Positions 30,803 to 36,624 of a DNA stretch of 36,624 bases are shown here, piece by piece. The notes under the pieces are model-generated. The model was not told the origin of the DNA and made no database searches. It saw only the letters and a program-made list of their open reading frames with translations. The stretch is from JBFWIW01 sp050253535. Lineage in GTDB: Bacteria; Bacillota; Clostridia; Oscillospirales; Oscillospiraceae. Position 1 is the stretch's first letter; every line of letters begins with the position of its first letter. The position numbers and the translations under genes were made by a program. Where the stretch lies: contig JBFWIW010000028.1 of the NCBI GenBank assembly GCA_050253535.1, positions 1-36,624 on the forward strand, read 5' to 3'.

Positions 30803-31276
30803 TTACTTGAAGTTTTTATTTTCAATATCCTGAAGCTGAGAAAAAAGGTCTTTTATAAACGCCTCACGTTCCGGAGAAAAATCCTTGCAAAAGGTTTGGG
30901 AGAGCCACAAATCAGCGATCCTGCAGGCGTTTTCCGATCCAACTACATTGCTGCCGATTGCGAGCACATTGGCGTTGTTTATTATAGGCGATTTTGAGGC
31001 AGTAAAAATGCTCTCGCAGGGGACACAATAAATACCCTTGTATTTGTTAGCCGTTATGCTTACGCCTGCTCCTGTACCACAGAAAATGATTCCGCGTTCA
31101 TATTTGCCGGATTGGAGTTCCTTTACAAGTGCCGCTGCCGCAACGGGATATACAATCTGAATACCGTTATCCTGTTGACCAACGTCGCAGACCTCGTATC
31201 CTCTCTCAGCAAGGTAAATCCTGACTGTCTCTTTAAGCGTGTATGCGGAGAAATCGGAAGCTACTACCAGTTTCAT
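30803..31276 (-). CDS. RpiB/LacA/LacB-family sugar phosphate isomerase with altered active-site residues
   Basis: This 157-residue isomerase belongs to the ribose-5-phosphate isomerase B family, which interconverts aldose and ketose phosphates. Seen are VVASDFSAYTLKE, YPVAAAALVKEL, GIIFCGTGAGVSITANKYKGIYCVPCES with the catalytic cysteine (Cys66), and NNANVLAIGSNVVG. Two positions normally histidine are changed: SDH is SDF (residue 9), and the HNDANVL motif is INNANVL. This suggests a different substrate from ribose 5-phosphate, as in tetrulose- or branched-sugar-phosphate isomerases. It sits between RraA-like and transketolase genes on one strand, which points to a role in carbohydrate-acid catabolism. 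No strong ribosome binding site is evident. Confidence 0.88.
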   Translation of the reverse strand: MKLVVASDFSAYTLKETVRIYLAERGYEVCDVGQQDNGIQIVYPVAAAALVKELQSGKYERGIIFCGTGAGVSITANKYKGIYCVPCESIFTASKSPIINNANVLAIGSNVVGSENACRIADLWLSQTFCKDFSPEREAFIKDLFSQLQDIENKNFK

Positions 31277-31314
31277 ATTCAGTGTACCAGACCCTTCTTG
31301 AGATTGTAAGAAAC

Positions 31315-31341
31315 GAGCGGCCGACGAGGGGCCGACCGCTC
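31315..31341 (-). terminator. hairpin after the second RraA-like gene
   Basis: A GC-rich stem (gagcgg / ccgctc with inner cggcc / ggccg) lies 13 bases after the stop and is followed on the minus strand by gtttctta. It may reduce expression of the downstream RpiB/transketolase genes. Confidence 0.5.
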
Positions 31342-31354
31342 AGAATATTTAGAA

Positions 31355-32026
31355 TTATTTACTGCGGGGCAGAATCTTCTGGGTCTTATATACAGCTTTC
31401 ATCTGCTCGGCACTATAACCGCTCTTTATGGCCTTGGCAAGCTCCGCCTCCCAATCCATGTTGCATTTAGCCTGGAGGAGTACGTCATCCACGCCGTCTT
31501 TGGGTATGACCATAACGCCGTCTATGTCTCCACAGATATAATCACCGGGATTTATTACGGCTCCACCGACAGTGACAGGTACATTGACCGTGTCCCATGT
31601 GGCGCGGAAATTGGTTGGAGCTGATCCGACGGCAGGCCCCCGGGAGAACACCGCGCCGCCTAGCTCGCAGATCTGTCCGAAGTCTCTGACCTTGCCTTCT
31701 ATCACAACACCGCTCAGTTTGTGATTCAATATAAAGTTCATGATGTTCTCGCCCATGATGTTGGCGTCAATGTCGGCGTTCCAGACCATTACGTCACCCG
31801 GCTCGCCCTGCTCGATTATCTCATAAACGGTAATTGGTTCACGCGGAGGGGTAACTATATCAAAATATGCGGTCACTGCACGGCCGTAAATTTTGGCATT
31901 TGGGGACGCGGGAAATATTCCGCTCATCCATGAACCTATACCATATGCAATGAGGGCGTCGGTGACGCAGCCGGTCTCGACCTCCTCAAATATTTTCAGT
32001 CTTTCTTCATTTGTCATTGCAGACAT
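31355..32026 (-). CDS. RraA-family protein (HMG/oxaloacetate aldolase-decarboxylase-like), second copy
   Basis: The protein has 223 residues. The RraA fold family includes 4-hydroxy-4-methyl-2-oxoglutarate aldolases/oxaloacetate decarboxylases and, in Proteobacteria, RNase E inhibitors. Key parts are GCVTDALIAYGIGSWM, KIYGRAVTAYFDIVTPP, PGDVMVWNADIDANIMGENIM, VVIEGKVRDFGQI with the Arg-Asp pair that binds substrate and metal, and NPGDYICGDIDGVMVIPK. Since Clostridia often lack RNase E and the gene sits in a transport/catabolic operon, an enzymatic role is favoured. It is a clear paralogue of 35221-35889. The start at 32026 has AAGGAG very close; ATG at 32017 is an alternative. Confidence 0.9.
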   Translation of the reverse strand: MSAMTNEERLKIFEEVETGCVTDALIAYGIGSWMSGIFPASPNAKIYGRAVTAYFDIVTPPREPITVYEIIEQGEPGDVMVWNADIDANIMGENIMNFILNHKLSGVVIEGKVRDFGQICELGGAVFSRGPAVGSAPTNFRATWDTVNVPVTVGGAVINPGDYICGDIDGVMVIPKDGVDDVLLQAKCNMDWEAELAKAIKSGYSAEQMKAVYKTQKILPRSK

Positions 32027-32103
32027 CTCTCCTTTTTACTTAATCCTTACCGGCCGGTATGGAAAGGAAAGACACCGGCCGATAAGTCCCGGGGTTATAA
32101 TCG

Positions 32104-33207
32104 TTATGCGGCGTAAACTCTATCAAGAGCAGCGGTGAAAGCGTTATACACGTCGAGATTCATGCCGTCAGAATTCTTAATGAGATCGTAGACGCTGGCG
32201 CAGGTATCCTTCATTTCTCCGATCTGCTCGGCAGAAAAGTAATTGATGGTCACGCCGCTGTCGAGAATTTCCTGTTTATATTTCTCCTGAGAAGCAAGTG
32301 AAAACGCGTCACCTTTTTGTTTCGCATATTCGAGGGCTTCGTCAAATACTGCCTGCAGATCCGCCGGGAGGCTGTTATACCAATCAAAGTTAAGTATGTA
32401 GGAGTTGAAAGCGACAAGATGATGTGTCTCCGTGACATACTTCTGTACTGAGTGTATGTCCTTCATCACGATGACGCCGTAATCGTTTTCCTGACCGTCG
32501 ACGGTACCCTGCTGGAGAGCGGTAAAAATTTCGGAGCTCGCGAGCGGGGTCGGGGTTGCGCCGAGGCAGGTCCACAGAGCCATGTGATATTTGTTTTCCA
32601 TGGTACGGATCTTCATGCCCTTTATATCACTTATCTCAAGGACTTCCTTGTTGGAGGTCATATGGCGGTAACCGGCAACGACCCAACAGCCGTGCTTGAA
32701 GCCGGCAGCTTCATATTGGGCATCCATAATTGAGATAAACGCCTCGTCCTGGAGGAGGGCCTGAGCGTCATCAATGGTACGGTAAGCAAACGGGGCGTCA
32801 AAAACGGCTGCGCTGGGGACGAAGGTGACCTGGACCGGGGTACTCTGTCCGGTCATTGTGATGGTTCCCTCCTGAACTGACTCGATGTTTTCGCGGTCAA
32901 CGCCGAGCTGACCGTTGGGGTATATCTCACAGTCAAATCTGCCGGGGGCGTTCTCGCTTAAGTACTCGACAATAGCGTCGGCAACGACATCGTGGGTTGA
33001 GGTATCGTTGGCCTCGTTGTGTGAGAAGATGAATTTGTATACAGTGGTATCTCCGGCAGCGGTTGTGGTAACGGTGCTTCCTGCGGCTGTACCGGCGTTG
33101 TCTGTGCCGGGGTTGCTTGCCTCGGGCTCGCTGCCACATCCAGAGGCTGCTAAAAACATGCACAGGCAAAGAAACAGGACTATGGTTCTTTTCATGGTTT
33201 TTTTCAT
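32104..33207 (-). CDS. TRAP transporter solute-binding lipoprotein (DctP family) of the operon
   Basis: The protein has 367 residues from ATG at 33205-33207, which has GGAGG 9 bases upstream. It has a lipoprotein signal peptide (VLFLCLCMFLAASGC) and Gly/Thr/Ala-rich linker, then the DctP domain: IYPNGQLGVDRENIESVQEGTI, VAGYRHMTSNKEV with the ligand arginine, MKIRTMENKYHMALWTCLGATPTPLASSEIFTALQQGTVDGQEN and FDWYNSLPADLQAVFDEAL. It belongs to the same subfamily as the three copies at 1-2733 but is clearly divergent. It is encoded after its permease subunits. Neighbouring RraA, isomerase and transketolase genes suggest the ligand is a sugar acid or branched hydroxy acid. Confidence 0.95.
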   Translation of the reverse strand: MKKTMKRTIVLFLCLCMFLAASGCGSEPEASNPGTDNAGTAAGSTVTTTAAGDTTVYKFIFSHNEANDTSTHDVVADAIVEYLSENAPGRFDCEIYPNGQLGVDRENIESVQEGTITMTGQSTPVQVTFVPSAAVFDAPFAYRTIDDAQALLQDEAFISIMDAQYEAAGFKHGCWVVAGYRHMTSNKEVLEISDIKGMKIRTMENKYHMALWTCLGATPTPLASSEIFTALQQGTVDGQENDYGVIVMKDIHSVQKYVTETHHLVAFNSYILNFDWYNSLPADLQAVFDEALEYAKQKGDAFSLASQEKYKQEILDSGVTINYFSAEQIGEMKDTCASVYDLIKNSDGMNLDVYNAFTAALDRVYAA

Positions 33208-33286
33208 CCTTCTTATCCTCCTTTTATTTGACATTGCTGTATATTATGGCAGTAAGTGATGCCATCAGCACAATTTTAAGGCTTTT

Positions 33287-34591
33287 TTAAATAAATACCG
33301 TCGAAATGGCGGGGATAAAAGCAATGATAAGAATCGCAATAATGAAGAAAACAATATAAGGCACTGCCTGCTTTGCAATCTTGAGAAACGGCACCTGCCC
33401 TGGCAGACTGGTCGCGACATATAGGCTCACGCCGACCGGCGGAGTAACAAAACCGACAGACAGCGCGCATACGACAAACACACCCATATGTACGGGGTCC
33501 ATGCCGAGAGAGACCGCGATGCTGTTGAACACCGGCGCTAGGATGAGTATCGCGGGGCCAACGTCCATAACCATGCCGAGAATTAGAAGAAAAGCGGTTA
33601 TCGCCAGAAGTGTCGCGGTTTTACTGCCGATACCGATAAACATATTGGCGACAAAATCCTGGCCTCCCATAAACGACATACAGCGTCCGAACGCGCCGGC
33701 TACGGCAATTATATACACCGTTGGTGCTATGGATACGCCTGCCATTTTAACAATCGGCCAGAGGTCTTTAAGCTTTATGCTGCGGTAAATGAATAAGCAC
33801 ACTATGAGACCGTAAGCTACGGAGATTGCCGCAGCCTCGGTGGGAGTTACTATACCTCCGTAGATACCGCCCAGAATAATGACAGGCGTTAAGAGGGCAA
33901 AAAAGCTGTTCTTGAGGAGTTTAAAAACGCCCCTGGACCTTATCTCTCGGTAATATCCCTGTACCTTCGTGCGGTTCTCTCCACCCTTGAATTTGCAGAA
34001 CCAGACAGCAAAAATCATGAGGCAGGCAGCAATCAGACAGCCCGGCAGAATTCCACCGAGAAATAGGTCGCCTACGGAAACCTGGGCCGTGTTGCCATAG
34101 AGAATGAAGGGTATGCTGGGTGGGATTATGACGCCCAGGCCGCCGGCGACAGCCACGGTAGTGACACTGAAGGTCTTGTTATAGCCCATATCCAGAAGAA
34201 CCGGCACGCACATTGAGCCGACTGCCATAACCGTTGCCGTCGCGGAGCCGGAGATTGCGCCGTAAAACAGGCACGTTATGATGACAGCACAGGGCAGCCC
34301 TCCCGGCAGGCCGCCGACGAAATAGGCGAAGAAGTCAAAAAGCCGCTTTGAAAGCCCTCCCCGCGACATTATTGCGCCGGATAAAGTAAAAAGCGGGATG
34401 GCTAAAAGCACAAACGAATCCATCGACGTGTACATTGCCTGATAAATGTATGGCATTCCGATGGTGGATGAGTTTATCATCATTATTGAAACAATGCACA
34501 TACCTCCTATAGACACGCCAATTGGCACGCCGATGAAGAGCAGCGCAAAGAATGATAAAAACACAACGCTGAGCATTGCCGCGGTAGACAT
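33287..34591 (-). CDS. TRAP transporter large permease (DctM family)
   Basis: The protein has 434 residues and about twelve membrane segments. This subunit forms the sodium-coupled translocation path. Family signatures are VFLSFFALLFIGVPIGVSIG, PLFTLSGAIMSRGGLSKRLFDFFAYFVGGLPGGL, FYGAISGSATATVMAVGSM, GGLGVIIPPSIPFILYG, FGGILPGC-type loop (FLGGILPGCLIAACLM), GGIYGGIVTPTEAAAISVAYG and FVTPPVGVSLYVA. It lies 50 bases after the DctQ gene and 79 bases before the DctP gene, all on one strand. AAAGGA is upstream of the ATG. Confidence 0.96.
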   Translation of the reverse strand: MSTAAMLSVVFLSFFALLFIGVPIGVSIGGMCIVSIMMINSSTIGMPYIYQAMYTSMDSFVLLAIPLFTLSGAIMSRGGLSKRLFDFFAYFVGGLPGGLPCAVIITCLFYGAISGSATATVMAVGSMCVPVLLDMGYNKTFSVTTVAVAGGLGVIIPPSIPFILYGNTAQVSVGDLFLGGILPGCLIAACLMIFAVWFCKFKGGENRTKVQGYYREIRSRGVFKLLKNSFFALLTPVIILGGIYGGIVTPTEAAAISVAYGLIVCLFIYRSIKLKDLWPIVKMAGVSIAPTVYIIAVAGAFGRCMSFMGGQDFVANMFIGIGSKTATLLAITAFLLILGMVMDVGPAILILAPVFNSIAVSLGMDPVHMGVFVVCALSVGFVTPPVGVSLYVATSLPGQVPFLKIAKQAVPYIVFFIIAILIIAFIPAISTVFI

Positions 34592-34640
34592 CAGCCGATC
34601 ATTCCTTTCGAAGCATTATCTCTTTTCATGTCCCTTCTCC

Positions 34641-35162
34641 CTAGTGTCCGACGGGCTCGCCATCCGCAGCCTCTCCCGATGCAGTACCGCGGAAAACGTG
34701 CCATATCATCATAAACAGGTTCTGGAAAGACCGAATAACACAGAGTACGAAACCGACCTCCAGCGCCAGATAACAGTAAAATATGGGAAAACCCATGGCC
34801 GGGCTTAGCTGTTTTGAATTCCAGAGATCCTGCAGTTTGTTTATACCGGCATAAGACATAAGGAGCGCAAATGCAAGAAGGCTCAAGTCTCCTATGACAA
34901 CATAGAATTTCTTAATCTTCGGTATAAATGCCTCGAGGAAATCGACGATAAGGTGCGTGCGGTGACGGACGCAGTACGCCATTCCTAAAAAGACATACCA
35001 CACAAACACATATCTGGAAAATTCCTCCGGCCACTGCAGGGCGGCGTTGAACACGTAACGCAAAATAGTCTGGAGCATCAGGACAAGGAACATTAGGATG
35101 ACTGTGACAGCCATTATCACTGCTTCAAAGTTTTTGTCCAGCCAAAATAAAAATCTGCGCAT
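34641..35162 (-). CDS. TRAP transporter small permease (DctQ family)
   Basis: The protein has 173 residues and four membrane helices (about 12-33, 50-68, 88-108, 128-150). DctQ features are LQTILRYVFNAALQWPEEFSRYVFVWYVFLGMAYCVRHRTHLIVDFLE, with the W-E-E-F region and the H-x-x-V-D motif. It pairs with DctM in the membrane. ATG at 35162 is preferred since AGGAG lies 8 bases upstream; a GTG at 35171 overlaps that site. Confidence 0.95.
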   Translation of the reverse strand: MRRFLFWLDKNFEAVIMAVTVILMFLVLMLQTILRYVFNAALQWPEEFSRYVFVWYVFLGMAYCVRHRTHLIVDFLEAFIPKIKKFYVVIGDLSLLAFALLMSYAGINKLQDLWNSKQLSPAMGFPIFYCYLALEVGFVLCVIRSFQNLFMMIWHVFRGTASGEAADGEPVGH

Positions 35163-35220
35163 ATATTTCACTCCTAACTGTGCTTAATGCATATCGCGCC
35201 GATGTTCGGAGCTGCGGTGT

Positions 35221-35889
35221 TTACTTTTCCGGACTAAAAAGCACCTTTCCAGCAGCGACTTCGTCAAGCTTTTTTACGTCGGCGCCGTTATTAAGAGCAT
35301 TTTCCATGCGGCCCTCATATTCCATATTGAGAATAGCCTGCCGGAGAACATCGTCGATGTATTTTTCTGGCACAACCAGAACGCCGTCGATATCGCCGAA
35401 TATGTAGTCACCTGGATTCACAACTGTTCCGCCGCAGGCGACCGGCACGTTTATCGAGTCCTCGGCCGCGCGGCAGTTGCGCGGAGCGGGCGCTATGGCT
35501 CTGCCTCTAGTGAATTGCGGCACGCCCATCTCCTGTATTACGCCATAATCTCTCGTCCGGCCGTCGATTATAAGACCCGAAACTTTGTTGTTCCCTATAA
35601 AATGCATAATGTTCTCACCGCATATATTGGCGGTTGATGGAACATTCCAGACAAGTACATCACCCGGCTTGGCCATGGAGACGATTTCAAACTGGTTTAC
35701 AGGTCTCTTGGGTGGCATAACAATAGAAAACTGCGCCGTCATCGCGCGTCCAAAAACGCGCATAGTCGGCTTTGTGGGGAAAACCCCGTCCATCCAGCTT
35801 CCGACTCCCATCTGCACCATAGCATCCGTGACGGCGCCAGTTTCGAGCTTCTCAAATATTGACATTCTTTCTTCGTGTGTCATTCTCAT
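35221..35889 (-). CDS. RraA-family protein (HMG/oxaloacetate aldolase-decarboxylase-like), first gene of the operon
   Basis: The protein has 222 residues and parallels the copy at 31355-32026: GAVTDAMVQMGVGSWMDGVFPTKP, RVFGRAMTAQFSIVMPP, PGDVLVWNVPSTANICGENIM, LIIDGRTRDYGVIQE with the Arg-Asp pair, NPGDYIFGDIDGVLVVPEKYIDDVL. Two paralogues at both ends of the TRAP genes suggest two related reactions or a hetero-oligomer. AAAGGG lies 5 bases before the ATG. It is the promoter-proximal gene, about 310 bases from the mapped promoter. Confidence 0.9.
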   Translation of the reverse strand: MRMTHEERMSIFEKLETGAVTDAMVQMGVGSWMDGVFPTKPTMRVFGRAMTAQFSIVMPPKRPVNQFEIVSMAKPGDVLVWNVPSTANICGENIMHFIGNNKVSGLIIDGRTRDYGVIQEMGVPQFTRGRAIAPAPRNCRAAEDSINVPVACGGTVVNPGDYIFGDIDGVLVVPEKYIDDVLRQAILNMEYEGRMENALNNGADVKKLDEVAAGKVLFSPEK

Positions 35890-35982
35890 CGCATCCCTTT
35901 CAAATTTATATAAATTATTGTAGTTTTTCTATTTATTTTCAGAACTGCCCGGAGGATGTCCAGAAACTCGAAAATCATATTA

Positions 35983-35996
35983 TGGGATCGCTCCCA
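35983..35996. promoter_or_regulatory. LacI-type operator, distal
   Basis: TGGGATCGCTCCCA is a near-perfect palindrome with a central CG, the form of LacI/GalR/CcpA sites. It shares TGGGATCG with the site at 36188-36201, 205 bases away. It also forms a 6-bp hairpin followed by TTTTT on the plus strand. The surrounding 35890-36187 is AT-rich and shows no gene. Confidence 0.5.
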
Positions 35997-36187
35997 TTTT
36001 TCTGCATAAAAATACGCTTTCAAAGCAAAATAAAAAATGTTTTTGTTTTTATACATCTTTAATCATTCGTTGCTATATGAAAGCGTACTCATTTTGTCAT
36101 AAAATCGTTAAGTTATAAAGATATTTCATGGAATATTTCTGTGAATAAACAGCTGATTTTTATTTATCTATTGCCTGCATGAGATAT

Positions 36188-36201
36188 TGGGATCGTTTTC
36201 A
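36188..36201. promoter_or_regulatory. LacI/CcpA-type (cre-like) operator at the operon start site
   Basis: On the minus strand TGAAAACGATCCCA fits the cre pattern TGNAANCGNWNNCW. It lies immediately downstream of the -10 element at 36209-36214, where binding would block initiation. Either CcpA-type catabolite repression or the divergent LacI-family protein could use it. Confidence 0.6.
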
Positions 36202-36208
36202 CAACAAT

Positions 36209-36237
36209 AGTATATAGTCATAGCAATAGGTTGTCAA
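36209..36237 (-). promoter_or_regulatory. promoter of the RraA-TRAP-isomerase-transketolase operon
   Basis: On the minus strand a consensus TTGACA (36237-36232), a 17-base spacer and TATACT (36214-36209). The resulting leader is about 310 bases long. Confidence 0.75.
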
Positions 36238-36338
36238 TAATAATTTACATTTTTGCCATATGTGATTGTTTTATGTCTCTTTTTTTGTCTATTATATACA
36301 ATACTATAGTATATCTTCGCCAGAAACAAAATACTTAG

Positions 36339-36386
36339 TTGACAAATATGCGCTTCTCTAATATATTATGATTGTTTAAGCGCTAA
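36339..36386 (+). promoter_or_regulatory. promoter of the LacI-family gene with downstream palindrome
   Basis: TTGACA (36339-36344), a 17-base spacer and TATATT (36362-36367). TTAAGCGCTAA (36376-36386), a palindrome with central GC/CG steps, lies at the expected start site and may be an autoregulatory operator. Confidence 0.65.
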
Positions 36387-36401
36387 TTTGAGGTGTTTTA
36401 T

Positions 36402-36624
36402 ATGACAATAAACGACATTGCAAGGCTCTCCGGGACTTCAAAATCCACAGTTTCCCGTGTGCTGACCAGCCATCCAAATGTAAATCAGAAAACACGCGAA
36501 AAAGTTTTGGATATTATTAATAAATATCAATATCGCCCGAATTCTATTGCACAAGGTTTAGTTACGGGATCAATTAAAATAATTTCTGTAATCGTTCCCA
36601 ATATTCAGAACCCCTTTTATTCAG
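36402..36624 (+). CDS. LacI-family transcriptional regulator, 3' end outside window
   Basis: The frame starts with ATG at 36402, preceded by GAGGTG 8 bases upstream, and is open to the window end. It gives the typical LacI N-terminus: TINDIARLSGTSKSTVSRVL helix-turn-helix (residues 2-21), TSHPNVNQKTREKVLDIINK, the hinge YQYRPNSIAQGLVTG, and the start of the sugar-binding domain SVIVPNIQNPFYS. It is transcribed away from the RraA-TRAP operon, so it is the likely local regulator, with the inducer being the imported acid or a derivative. Confidence 0.95.
   Translation, partial: MTINDIARLSGTSKSTVSRVLTSHPNVNQKTREKVLDIINKYQYRPNSIAQGLVTGSIKIISVIVPNIQNPFYS

Noticed and set aside
35890..36187. Riboswitch in the long leader of the RraA-TRAP operon
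   Set aside because: The leader is AT-rich and shows only one small hairpin that doubles as an operator; no known riboswitch core was recognised.

Overview
The window looks like a chromosome segment from an anaerobic Firmicute of class Clostridia, probably in or near the Oscillospiraceae. This is inference. The evidence is strong purine-rich ribosome binding sites, AT-rich sigma-A type promoters in a moderate-GC genome, many short hairpin terminators, a spore-cortex-lytic-type (SleB-like) cell wall hydrolase, NfeD/stomatin, DegV and UPF0316 proteins, an IS200 relic, and abundant TRAP and amino-acid ABC transport genes. No rRNA, tRNA or CRISPR array was seen.

Layout. 1-2733 holds three tandem paralogues of a TRAP solute-binding protein: one cut by the window edge, one decayed, one intact. 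A relic of an IS200/IS605 insertion sequence (2797-3121) follows. 3141-4948 (minus) carries a UPF0316 membrane protein, a YbaK-type deacylase and QueH. 5084-6013 is an alpha/beta hydrolase. 6263-10184 (minus) is a probable five-gene operon: an amino-acid-type ABC importer (binding protein, permease, ATPase) followed by both subunits of L(+)-tartrate dehydratase. The binding protein has its two halves in swapped order, which is the most unusual feature of the window. 10369-12285 (minus) has a Gfo/Idh/MocA oxidoreductase and an XRE-TPR regulator.

12581-18412 (plus) is mostly housekeeping: a NYN-LOTUS protein overlapping a membrane phosphoesterase, a 27-codon ORF inside a nested inverted repeat, prfB without its usual frameshift, a CuAO-N/SleB hydrolase, and an nfeD-stomatin pair. 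18719-20689 (minus) holds an HpcH/HpaI aldolase and a TIM-barrel epimerase, each with its own promoter. 21087-22574 (minus) pairs DegV with a PAP2-like membrane protein. asnB (22884-24716) and a YgjV-like protein follow on plus. 25475-27567 is more AT-rich and looks acquired: a gene fragment, a self-regulated MarR-GNAT fusion and a macro-domain protein.

28968-35889 (minus) is a carbohydrate-acid utilisation operon in transcription order: RraA-like, DctQ, DctM, DctP, a second RraA-like, RpiB/LacAB-like isomerase, and split transketolase N and C halves. An alcohol dehydrogenase gene follows. A LacI-family regulator starts divergently at 36402, and the intergenic region holds matched promoters and LacI/CcpA-type operators. 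The likely logic is uptake of an acidic sugar derivative by TRAP, cleavage or decarboxylation by RraA-like enzymes, isomerisation by the RpiB-like enzyme, and entry to the pentose phosphate pathway through transketolase. The transketolase N-half gene carries a frameshifting deletion, so the pathway may be broken in this strain.
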